A stretch of DNA of 64,000 nucleotides from Novosphingobium sp. SG919 (lineage in GTDB: Bacteria > Pseudomonadota > Alphaproteobacteria > Sphingomonadales > Sphingomonadaceae): NCBI RefSeq assembly GCF_012932495.1, contig NZ_JABCNG010000001.1, positions 248,001 to 312,000 on the forward strand, written 5' to 3'. The notes beneath the pieces were generated by a model. That model made no database searches. It saw nothing but the letters and a program-made list of their open reading frames with translations, and was not told where the DNA came from. Shown here in pieces: positions 8,866 to 16,776 of this stretch (positions are counted from its first letter, which is position 1; each line of letters begins with the position of its first letter). The position numbers and the translations under genes were made by a program.

Positions 8866-9012
8866 TCAGCCCACCATCTGGGCGACGATCTCGCGCAGTT
8901 CCTGCCGGCTCAGCCCGCACGGGGCAGCAGCGGCGCGCATGGCGCGACGCGGGGCGGGCAGGGGATAGGTGGTATGCAGCTTGGATGTAGTGAACGTGTA
9001 TTGCATAATCAT
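8866..9012 (-). CDS. very small hypothetical protein, 48 aa
   Basis: A 48-codon frame beginning MIMQYTFTTSKL and ending GLSRQELREIVAQMVG. The proline/arginine-rich middle (YPLPAPRRAMRAAAAP) and the short amphipathic C-terminal helix look protein-like, and the GC-rich third positions match neighbouring genes. Starts at 9012 or 9006 are equally possible, and neither has a strong ribosome site. It lies 39 bases downstream of infA on the same strand and could belong to that transcript. The function is unknown. Confidence 0.5.
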   Translation of the reverse strand: MIMQYTFTTSKLHTTYPLPAPRRAMRAAAAPCGLSRQELREIVAQMVG

Positions 9013-9051
9013 GTAGGTTGTATTCTTGTCTTTTTATGGTCTTGGGCGGGT

Positions 9052-9306
9052 CTAGCGCCGTTTGCGAAGGGCAGCCGGGCCGCCCCCGATTTTTTCGCGA
9101 TAGACGATACGCCCCTTGGTGAGGTCGTAAGGGGTCATCTCGACCCGGACCCGGTCGCCCACGATCGAGCGGATGCGAAACTTGCGCATCTTGCCCGCGG
9201 TGTAGGCGATGATCCGGTGATCGTTTTCCAGAAGGACGCCGAAGCGCCCATCTGGAAGGATCTCGTCGATTTGGCCTTCAAGGGTCAGCAGATCCTCTTT
9301 GGCCAT
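9052..9306 (-). CDS. infA: translation initiation factor IF-1, long paralogue type
   Basis: An S1/OB-fold initiation factor that binds the 30S A site. The 84 residues include the IF-1 core: [19 protein letters not shown], the [16 protein letters not shown] block and the closing [14 protein letters not shown]. The canonical factor is about 72 residues. This one carries an extra basic tail ([13 protein letters not shown]) and a diverged second strand, as in the additional IF-1 copies found in many proteobacteria. It follows cspA by only 4 bp, so the two are almost certainly one transcript. A second, standard infA may exist elsewhere in the genome. Confidence 0.93.
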   Translation of the reverse strand: MAKEDLLTLEGQIDEILPDGRFGVLLENDHRIIAYTAGKMRKFRIRSIVGDRVRVEMTPYDLTKGRIVYREKIGGGPAALRKRR

Positions 9307-9310
9307 GGAA

Positions 9311-9517
9311 TCAAACCGACTGGAGGTTGACGGCAGCTTCCTTGCCGCGACGGTCGGTTTCCAGTTCGAAGCGCACGCGCTGGTCCTTGGTCAGCGTGGC
9401 CATGCCCGAACGCTCGACCGCGCTGATGTGCACGAAGCTGTCTGCGCCGCCATTGTCGGGCGCGATAAAGCCATAGCCCTTGTCGGAATTGAAGAATTTC
9501 ACGGTGCCGGTAATCAT
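9311..9517 (-). CDS. cspA: cold-shock domain protein
   Basis: A 68-residue single cold-shock domain, an RNA/ssDNA chaperone. RNP1-like KGYGFIAP and RNP2-like FVHISAVE motifs are present, with the N-terminal [11 protein letters not shown] strand. The C-terminal stretch [20 protein letters not shown] is normal. The gene is followed after 4 bp by the long-type infA. About 190 bases lie between it and the next gene upstream, long enough for the extended leader typical of cold-regulated csp mRNAs. I cannot fold it reliably by eye. Confidence 0.95.
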   Translation of the reverse strand: MITGTVKFFNSDKGYGFIAPDNGGADSFVHISAVERSGMATLTKDQRVRFELETDRRGKEAAVNLQSV

Positions 9518-9708
9518 GGGTGTTTCCTTTTCACGAAACAGGGGAACCCACCGGCAACAGCGCCGGCGGAGCTTGTAGCGAGAGAAGGGAAGTATCGGCG
9601 CGCAGACGTGGAAAAGCGCATGGGCTTTTCCTGGTCATAGGCTTCAAAATCCGTCGCAGGCGACGTTAGCAGAGCCTGATATGGACCATGGCGGTGAATT
9701 TGTCAATG

Positions 9709-10755
<1,047 letters not shown>

Positions 10756-10863
10756 TTAACCAATCAACTAAACCGCACGACCGATCCGGCCAATAGTCCA
10801 ATATCGGCGCGGCCGTCGCCGTGGCAGTGGCGTGACGAAACAGACACGTGGAGTGGAGAAGTT

Positions 10864-11244
10864 ATGTCGAAACGCCTGATTGCACCGGTTCTGGCCATGA
10901 CGTTCGCGATGGCGGGCATGCCGCAGGCCGCCCATGCTGCGCCGCCGCCCGCGCCATCCACCTGGGCGCGCTGTGCCGTCTGCCACGACAACACCAAGGG
11001 CGGCCCCAACAAGATCGGCCCCAATCTTTATGGCGTGGTGGGCAAGAAGGCCGGCACGCACGCGCCCACGTTCAAGTATTCCGACGGCCTCAAGAAATCG
11101 GGCCTCACCTGGAATGCCGCCACGCTCGACAAGTGGATCGAAAACCCGCGCGCGCTGGTGCCCGGCACGATGATGGCGTTCCCCGGCCTGAAAGATCCGG
11201 CCAAGCGGGCCGAACTGGTCGGTTATCTCACCAGCCTGAAGTAA
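10864..11244 (+). CDS. class I c-type cytochrome, periplasmic
   Basis: A 126-residue secreted monoheme cytochrome. Residues 1-26 form a signal peptide ending AAHA. The heme motif CAVCH follows at about 38-42, then GPNLYGVVGKKAGTHAPTFKYSD, typical of cytochrome c2/mitochondrial-type c. The distal methionine is in PGTMMAFPG. The short C-terminal helix RAELVGYLTSLK closes the fold. Its partner is not evident: nitronate monooxygenase is divergent, and the quinoprotein cluster has its own cytochrome at 15197. A strong terminator follows. Confidence 0.94.
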   Translation: MSKRLIAPVLAMTFAMAGMPQAAHAAPPPAPSTWARCAVCHDNTKGGPNKIGPNLYGVVGKKAGTHAPTFKYSDGLKKSGLTWNAATLDKWIENPRALVPGTMMAFPGLKDPAKRAELVGYLTSLK

Positions 11245-11273
11245 GCGTTCTTTCCGGGTCGCGATACCGGACG

Positions 11274-11308
11274 GGGCCGGGTGGCACGATGCCGCCCGGC
11301 CCTTTTTT
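11274..11308 (+). terminator. rho-independent terminator after cytochrome c gene
   Basis: The GC stem GGGCCGGG pairs with CCCGGCCC, with an inner GGCA/TGCC extension, and a run of six T (11303-11308) follows. It is placed 30 bp after the cytochrome stop. Confidence 0.9.
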
Positions 11309-11389
11309 GTGTTCGGCCATGGCCGTGCTTCAGGTGTACTGAATTGCCTTGTAGCGGCGCAGCCCGCGGCGACGAAATGGGCAACTGCG

Positions 11390-11554
11390 ATGGATGTCAG
11401 TGACGTGATCGATGCGGCCGGGTTCCTTGTTCGGCCATTCGGCTGGTTGGCCTTGCGCGGCGCCGAACTGTTCGCCCGTCTCAGACGCAGGCCTTACCGC
11501 CGGGAAACGCGGGCCGATCGATTGCCCAGCCTGCGCCGTGGCAAGCCGGACTGA
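11390..11554 (+). CDS. possible small protein, 54 aa
   Basis: A 54-residue frame (MDVSDVIDAAGFLVRPFGWL...) with a hydrophobic N-terminal third and a very basic tail (RLRRRPYRRETRADR). No strong ribosome site is seen and there is no family match I know. It lies just before the minus-strand porin terminator. Codon use fits the genome, but a frame this short can occur by chance, so the call is tentative. Confidence 0.35.
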   Translation: MDVSDVIDAAGFLVRPFGWLALRGAELFARLRRRPYRRETRADRLPSLRRGKPD

Positions 11555-11555
11555 C

Positions 11556-11595
11556 AAAAAAGGCCGGACAACCCGGGGAATTGGGTCGTCCGGCC
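11556..11595 (-). terminator. rho-independent terminator of the porin gene
   Basis: On the minus strand, GGCCGGAC pairs with GTCCGGCC (arms 11588-11595 and 11562-11569, with AACCC/GGGT continuing inside) and is followed by six T (complement of 11556-11561). It is about 65 bp beyond the porin stop. Confidence 0.85.
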
Positions 11596-11659
11596 AATGC
11601 CCGGCGCCTGGAGAGCCATGCGCCGGGGCGTGGATGATCGGTGCCGGGTAAAGGTCCGA

Positions 11660-13078
11660 TCAGAAGAAGAGGATGCCGCCCAGGGCCAGCGTATCGGACT
11701 TGGCGCTGTTGCCGTTGTGGGCCTGCGCCTTGGCCGAGACATATTCGCCGATCAGCGTGACCCAGCTGGTCAGGCCATAGCGCACCTGGCCGACATAGCT
11801 GCTGTTCTTGGCCACCAGCGTGGGCGTGGTGGCGGCATCGAGGGCGTTGGCAAAGTTCAGGCGGCTTTCGCCATAGCTGCCGCCCACCGAAATCTTGCCG
11901 AAAGTGGCCATGGCCTGCGCATAGAAGCCATGGCTGTCCCGCGCATGGCCCAGGCCATCGCTGTCGAACAGGTTGAGCACCGTGGTGCCCAGGCCCGAGG
12001 CGGTGTAGTAATAGCCCACGGCCGTGACCGGGCCGGCGGTCAGCTTGGCGCCCACGTCCAGCCCCTTGCCGGTATAGGCCAGCGCGCGGTTGAGCGTATC
12101 GTGCTTTTGCGTGATGCCCGAGGCCCAGAGGTGCGCCGTCACGGGGCCCAGCTTGCCATCATAAGAAAGCTTGGCCTGGAAGCCGGGGCTGCCGTTCTGC
12201 TCGGCCGGGCCGGTCAGCGAACTCAAGGGCTGGAACACCCCGAACGCGGCCTTGAAGCCCGAAAGCGATGGCGTGGTATAGGTGATCTGCGGCTGGAAAT
12301 CGGTGTAGATATAGCCCGATCCGATGCGGCCCAACGTGGTGTTGGCCGGCGCCACGTTGCCGCCCGGCGCGCCGGAAGACAGCAGCGTGATATCGTTCAG
12401 GATGGCGTCGGAGCCGAACAGGCCGATGTCGCGCCCGATCTTCACTTCGCCAAAGCCGGCGCGGCCGAACGTCAGGTAGGTCTGGCGGAAATCGATGCCG
12501 GCGGTGGCAAGGGCGGTGGGCTGTCCGCCGTTGTTGGCGCCCAGCGCGCCCCAGGCTGCACTGTTGATCCCCGGATACATGCCGAAGTGCGCGCCCACGT
12601 CCCAGCCGCCCTGGTGGGTGGTCGCTTCCACTTTCAGGAAGCCGGGCAGCAGGCCGTTGCGCACCGAGGACGTGCTGTTGCCACCCACATTGGCAATGCC
12701 GCCCGTCACTGCCGTGCGCGCCGATGCGGTCTGCGGATTGTCATGCACATAGAACCCGTTGACCGAGCCCGAGAAGGTCAGCGCCACATCGCCGATTTCC
12801 ACCCCTACGCCGCTGGCCGTGCGGCGCACCAGGCGGTCGCTGTCGGCCACCGGTGCTGCGGCTGGCGCAGGCGCGGCGGCCGGTGCAGGCGCCGCGTTTT
12901 CGGCCTCGTCCTCGCGCAGCAATTGCTGGTATTCCTCGTCGGACAGGATGCCCTTTTCATGCAGCCGCTTGAGCAGCGCCGCCGAAGTGCCGGCCATGGC
13001 GGGCGTCGCGCCCAGCGTCATCCCGAGAGTCATCGTCGCGGCGAGCATCGCGCCCGCCAGCCCCTTGTTTGCCTTCAT
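11660..13078 (-). CDS. outer-membrane porin
   Basis: A 472-residue protein with a signal peptide (MKANKGLAG... to ATPAMA). A short helical/coiled segment follows (LLKRLHEKGILSDEEYQQLL), then an alanine-proline linker and a long beta-barrel domain rich in alternating aromatic strands, ending ALGGILFF with a terminal aromatic. The N-terminal EKGIL(S/T)xEEY motif is common in proteobacterial phosphate/carbohydrate-type porins. Substrate cannot be assigned. Position beside the alcohol-oxidation cluster makes uptake of an alcohol or related solute conceivable, but DUF805 intervenes. I use the start at 13078; a GTG/ATG 18 bp upstream would put charged residues before the signal peptide. Confidence 0.85.
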   Translation of the reverse strand: MKANKGLAGAMLAATMTLGMTLGATPAMAGTSAALLKRLHEKGILSDEEYQQLLREDEAENAAPAPAAAPAPAAAPVADSDRLVRRTASGVGVEIGDVALTFSGSVNGFYVHDNPQTASARTAVTGGIANVGGNSTSSVRNGLLPGFLKVEATTHQGGWDVGAHFGMYPGINSAAWGALGANNGGQPTALATAGIDFRQTYLTFGRAGFGEVKIGRDIGLFGSDAILNDITLLSSGAPGGNVAPANTTLGRIGSGYIYTDFQPQITYTTPSLSGFKAAFGVFQPLSSLTGPAEQNGSPGFQAKLSYDGKLGPVTAHLWASGITQKHDTLNRALAYTGKGLDVGAKLTAGPVTAVGYYYTASGLGTTVLNLFDSDGLGHARDSHGFYAQAMATFGKISVGGSYGESRLNFANALDAATTPTLVAKNSSYVGQVRYGLTSWVTLIGEYVSAKAQAHNGNSAKSDTLALGGILFF

Positions 13079-13221
13079 TGGTCCATCCCCTGCCATCGTT
13101 TTCTTGCCCCAAAGGGCAGGCCAAAACGATGCGCCGGCGCGCGCCAGCGCGAAATTGGACTATGGTTCTCGTTCCAAGGAACTACGCATGTCCGCTTCTT
13201 GCGCCGAGCAATCACCAACGC

Positions 13222-13256
13222 AAAAGCGCAGGGATTGGTCGTCAATCCCTCTGCGC
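13222..13256 (-). terminator. probable terminator downstream of the DUF805 gene
   Basis: The arms GCGCAGGGATTG (13226-13237) and CAATCCCTCTGCGC (13243-13256) pair with one bulged base around a 5-nt loop. Read on the minus strand the stem is followed by four T (complement of 13222-13225). It sits between the DUF805 stop and the porin start, so it would separate the two. Confidence 0.55.
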
Positions 13257-13373
13257 CTCTGCGCGAAATCGATCATGCTGTCCGAACGGCTGCAAACGAG
13301 GTTTGCTGCGCAACCCCCGGAAGATCAGGAAAGGGGAGGTTAGCTGCCATTGATGTCTGCGGTGAAGACCGCT

Positions 13374-13958
13374 TCATACTGCCTTGCTATAGCGATTTGA
13401 AGCTGGGTCACTCGGACCAGAAAGTAAAATTACCAATAAAATCAAAGTCACAATGTAAAGAAGATTGCTCAGAAATATGGAGAAGAACAATGTCAGGTCG
13501 GGCTGGCCGCCCGTCCCGAGCGATGCGAATATTTTGGGCATTTGGATCGAAGAATAGCCAATAAATGGCTGAGGCATGAGTCCCCAAAATCCGGATTTTC
13601 CACGATCATGAAGACGCCGAGCCACTGCCGCAGCATAAAGGAGGATTGCCAAACCAAAAGTGACGCCGAGGAAATATGCAATAGACCTTGCGGGAATGAA
13701 CTCGGGATGATTCCCTTGGATCGAAATCGAATATTGGCCTGGCCCGCTTGTGATGGTCGCTTGTTCGGGGTGCTGCGCCGCGAACTGCTGCATCGCCTGC
13801 AGGGAACTAGTCATAACCGGGACGAAAAAGAACATTCCCGCGACCATGGTGATAATGAACGCGACCGCAGCATATGGCCAGAAGCTTGCACGGTCTTCCC
13901 TCCCAGCGAAATCGAACAACTTCTTGAAATGATCGAAGATTGAAATTCTTGCTGACAT
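13374..13958 (-). CDS. DUF805 inner-membrane protein
   Basis: A 194-residue membrane protein of the DUF805 (YhaH-like) family, function unknown. It has the family opening FDFAGREDRASFWPYAAV, a first membrane helix, then the diagnostic RRLHDRGKSGFWGL motif in the loop after the second helix, and further helices near the C-terminus. Between helices one and two is an unusual 60-residue extracytoplasmic insert with glutamine and serine. The start at 13958 has AAAGGGGA 7 nt upstream. Base composition drops sharply here: for example 13441-13500 has 22 G/C in 60, against about two thirds in flanking genes, which suggests acquisition from another source. Confidence 0.85.
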   Translation of the reverse strand: MSARISIFDHFKKLFDFAGREDRASFWPYAAVAFIITMVAGMFFFVPVMTSSLQAMQQFAAQHPEQATITSGPGQYSISIQGNHPEFIPARSIAYFLGVTFGLAILLYAAAVARRLHDRGKSGFWGLMPQPFIGYSSIQMPKIFASLGTGGQPDLTLFFSIFLSNLLYIVTLILLVILLSGPSDPASNRYSKAV

Positions 13959-14083
13959 GCCCGATCCCCTTTGGACGTATGGAGACTGCAAGCTCTTGAG
14001 CAATTGGTCAAATTTGAAATGCTTGCTTCAGCACCGTATCCGGAACGACCGCATCAAATCCATCCAATCCAGTTTCAGCCCCC

Positions 14084-15058
14084 TCAATCCCCCACCACAG
14101 CCCCCCAGGGCGCCACACCCGCCGGCACCGTGGCGATGGTCTGCCCCGCCACCAGGTCCACCACCGAAACGTCGTTCGACAGGCCATTGGCGGTATAGGC
14201 CCGCGTGCCATCGGCGTTGAGCGCCAGGTGCCACACGCGCTTGCCCACCGGGATCGTCGCTTTCACCGTGCGGCTGGCCACGTCGATCACGGCGATCCGG
14301 TCGGCGCGGCCCAGCGCGACAACGGCGGTCTTGCCATCGGGGGTGAAGCGGATGCCGCAGGGCATGATCTTGTAATCGGCCACGCCGGGAATCGCGAAAT
14401 GGATCGTGGCCGTGATCGCGCGGGTCTTGGGATCGGCAATCTGCACCACGCCGCCCACTTCGGCCGCGATCCACAGTTCCTTGCCATCGGCGGTAAATTC
14501 CACGTGGCGCGGGCGCTTTTCGGTTTCCGTTGTGGAAACCACTGCCTGGGTGGCCAGGTCGATCCAGCTCACTGCATCGTCTTCTTCCGAAGTGACGACC
14601 AGCCACTTGCCGTCCGGGCTTTGCGCGATGCCTTCCGGTTCCTTGCCCACGGAAACCTGGAACGCCACGCGCCCGTTGGCGAGGTCGATCGCGCTCACCG
14701 CCGCGTCGTTTTCGTTCGCCACGAACACCGTCTTGCCATCCTGGCTCAAAAAGAACTGCTCGGGGTCTTGCCCCGCGCCGATTTCGCGCAGGATCTTGCC
14801 GGTCTGGCGGTCGATCACTTTCACCGCGTTGTCGTTGCTCACGCAGACCAGCACGAAATGGCCATCCTTGCTCAAGGTGATCCCGCGCGGGCGCTCGCCC
14901 ACCGACCAGGTGGCGATGGGCTTGGCCGTCGCGCCGTCGATCACGCTGATCGAATTGCCACGCTCGTTGCTGACATAGACGGTCTGCGCCTGCGCGGCGG
15001 CCAGGGGCACCATCGCGGCGAATGCGACCAGGGCGGCCGCGCATGCAATCAAGCGCAT
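14084..15058 (-). CDS. PQQ-catabolism-associated YVTN beta-propeller protein
   Basis: A secreted 324-residue seven-bladed propeller. The signal peptide ends near AAAQAQ, after which repeats of the form VYVSNERGNSISVIDGATAK and FVANENDAAVSAIDLANGR recur about every 42 residues. This is the propeller type regularly found beside PQQ-dependent alcohol dehydrogenases; its biochemical role is not established. The start at 15058 has GAGG nine bases upstream; another ATG lies three codons earlier. It is divergent from cytochrome c550, and the 138-bp gap between them carries both promoters. Confidence 0.88.
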   Translation of the reverse strand: MRLIACAAALVAFAAMVPLAAAQAQTVYVSNERGNSISVIDGATAKPIATWSVGERPRGITLSKDGHFVLVCVSNDNAVKVIDRQTGKILREIGAGQDPEQFFLSQDGKTVFVANENDAAVSAIDLANGRVAFQVSVGKEPEGIAQSPDGKWLVVTSEEDDAVSWIDLATQAVVSTTETEKRPRHVEFTADGKELWIAAEVGGVVQIADPKTRAITATIHFAIPGVADYKIMPCGIRFTPDGKTAVVALGRADRIAVIDVASRTVKATIPVGKRVWHLALNADGTRAYTANGLSNDVSVVDLVAGQTIATVPAGVAPWGAVVGD

Positions 15059-15144
15059 CGCTATCATCCTCTTCCTGGACAACACGTTATCCGCCCCGTG
15101 CCCGCATGGGCATTCGACCAAAGGTCAATTTCTCACAGGCCCTG

Positions 15145-15173
15145 CATGGTCCACACCATGGCCAGACTATAAA
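15145..15173 (+). promoter_or_regulatory. candidate promoter of the c550/quinoprotein cluster with palindrome
   Basis: CATGG (15145-15149) and CCATG (15156-15160) form an inverted repeat around 6 bp. It lies 7 bp upstream of TATAAA at 15168-15173, a plausible -10 element 23 bp before the cytochrome c550 start. It would be a natural site for the LuxR-type regulator encoded downstream. This is inference from spacing and symmetry only. Confidence 0.35.
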
Positions 15174-15196
15174 CACGAGGGAAAGGGATTGACGCG

Positions 15197-15634
15197 ATGA
15201 AGTTCACCGGACGACTGGCGCTGAGCGCGGCAGCCGGGGTTTTTGCCCTCGCCGGCGCAACGCATCTCCTGGCCCATGGCGATGTGACGCCGCAGCCGGT
15301 CGATACTTCCGCGCTGCCCGATATCCAGCCCGACAACGATACCTGGGCACAGCACAATCCCTATCGCGGCAATGCCAAGGCGATCGAGATCGGCGAGCAT
15401 GCCTATGCCCAGAACTGCGCGCGCTGCCATGGGATCGAGGCCATTTCCGGCGGCATCGCGCCCGATCTGCGCTATCTGGAACTGGGCGATTCGGGCGACG
15501 AGTGGTTCGTCCAGCGCTATCATCACGGTTCGGTGCGCGATGGAAAGGTCTATATGCCGCCGATGGGCGAAATCCTGGGGCAGAAAGCCGGCTGGGCGAT
15601 CCGCGCCTGGCTTGAAACCGTGCACGAGGAATAA
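15197..15634 (+). CDS. pedF: cytochrome c550 of the PedF/ExaB type
   Basis: Periplasmic electron acceptor for the quinoprotein alcohol dehydrogenase. It has 145 residues, a signal peptide ending in the region LAGATHLLAHG, and the heme motif CARCH preceded by IGEHAYAQN. The segment HHGSVRDGKVYMPPMGEILGQ probably supplies the distal methionine. The N-terminal DVTPQPVDTSALP block is characteristic of this subfamily. The gene is followed after 3 nt by the binding-protein gene, and then, past a repeat region, by the dehydrogenase. Confidence 0.9.
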   Translation: MKFTGRLALSAAAGVFALAGATHLLAHGDVTPQPVDTSALPDIQPDNDTWAQHNPYRGNAKAIEIGEHAYAQNCARCHGIEAISGGIAPDLRYLELGDSGDEWFVQRYHHGSVRDGKVYMPPMGEILGQKAGWAIRAWLETVHEE

Positions 15635-15637
15635 GCC

Positions 15638-16489
15638 GTGGGGCTGACCCGCCGTGCCATGCTGGCAGGCCTTGCCACCGCGGCCACGCTGCCCCGCCTG
15701 GCGCAAGCGGCACCGCTGGCCAAGGTCAAGGCCAACGGCGTGCTGCGCGTGGCGATCTACCAGGACAATGCGCCCTGGTCGTGGGAGGAAGGCGGCCAGA
15801 TCAAGGGCATCGATGCCGATCTTGGCCGTGCCCTGGCTGCCGCGCTGGGCGTGAAGGCAGACCTGGCGATCTTTCCTGCCGACGAAAGCGTGGAGGACGA
15901 TTTGCGCAACGCGGTCTGGCGTGGCGGGCTCCTGGGCTTCCAGGCGGCCGACGTGATGCTGCATGTGCCGTTCGATCCGGCCTTTGCCGCGGCGCAAGAC
16001 CAGGTGGCGATCGTGGCGCCCTATGCGCGCGAGCGCTTTGGCCTGGCCTGCGCCACCGGAACGGGCCTGGAATGCGAAGGCCTGCCGGTGGCTTTCAAGG
16101 GGCACAAGCTCGCCGTGGAAGTGGCCACTATCCCCGATTACTATCTGATGGGGCAGTTCGGCGGCGCTCTGGCCAAGGACGTGGCGCACTATCCCAACGG
16201 CGCATCGGCGGTTTCGGCGCTGGTCAAGGGCGAAGCGGACGCTGCCATGGCCACCAATGCGCAACTGGAATACGGCCTGAAGGATGCGGGGCACGGCTTT
16301 GCCCGCCGCAAGGGCCCCCTGCCGATGATGACCAGCCCCGGCTGGGACGTGGGCATGGCGGTGAAGGAAACCAGTCGCACGCTGGGCGATGCGCTGGAAG
16401 AGATCGTGGGCCAGATGCACAAGGATGGCCGCCTAGCCGCGCTGTGCCAACCCTATGGCGTGACGTGGCAGGCGCCGCTGGCGGGTTAG
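15638..16489 (+). CDS. quinoprotein dehydrogenase-associated periplasmic substrate-binding protein
   Basis: A 283-residue protein of the family-3 solute-binding fold, of the type found next to PQQ dehydrogenases (MxaJ/XoxJ-related). The GTG start at 15638 lies 3 nt after the cytochrome stop. The N-terminus GLTRRAMLAGLATAATLPRL resembles a Tat signal. The first lobe starts VLRVAIYQDNAPWSWEEGGQIKG, and the second lobe includes LAVEVATIPDYYLMGQFGG. No permease or ATPase gene is nearby, so a role in enzyme maturation or activation rather than transport is likely, as proposed for XoxJ. The ligand is unknown. Confidence 0.85.
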   Translation: MGLTRRAMLAGLATAATLPRLAQAAPLAKVKANGVLRVAIYQDNAPWSWEEGGQIKGIDADLGRALAAALGVKADLAIFPADESVEDDLRNAVWRGGLLGFQAADVMLHVPFDPAFAAAQDQVAIVAPYARERFGLACATGTGLECEGLPVAFKGHKLAVEVATIPDYYLMGQFGGALAKDVAHYPNGASAVSALVKGEADAAMATNAQLEYGLKDAGHGFARRKGPLPMMTSPGWDVGMAVKETSRTLGDALEEIVGQMHKDGRLAALCQPYGVTWQAPLAG

Positions 16490-16496
16490 CAACCTT

Positions 16497-16570
16497 CCCC
16501 CCTTCCTCTTTAGAGGAGGGGAGAAAGTCGCGCATCTTCCGTTCGCCCTGAACCCGTCGAAGGGCCGCCA
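16497..16570. repeat. two intergenic repeat elements between binding protein and quinoprotein genes
   Basis: 16497-16523 is an inverted repeat (CCCCTTCCTCT/AGAGGAGGGG, one bulge) matching the element at 4445-4472. 16536-16570 carries a CGTTCGCCCTGAACCCGTCG-type sequence that matches the right arm of the repeat at 19417-19498. The rest of the 287-bp gap (16490-16776) shows no gene. The first element may end or attenuate the c550 transcript. Confidence 0.65.
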
Positions 16571-16776
16571 GCGCAATCTTATGCTGCGCTAGCCCATCCG
16601 CAGCAAACCTAGTGCCAAGGTCCAATTGCCCGGCCCGCGCGAAGGAATAGGGTCTCACTTGCAAGGTGGGCGGGGCAGGGGGCACCGGCCGCAGCAAACC
16701 CACCATCTGCCCCCAAGACCAGATCAACGTGACCGGCCCGCGCGAGAGGCCGCAACGATCAACCGGAGGTGTGATG

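Noticed and set aside
11390..11554. Fragment of a transposase or toxin
   Set aside because: The short basic frame matches no such family and has no inverted repeats nearby. It is kept only as a weak small-protein call.
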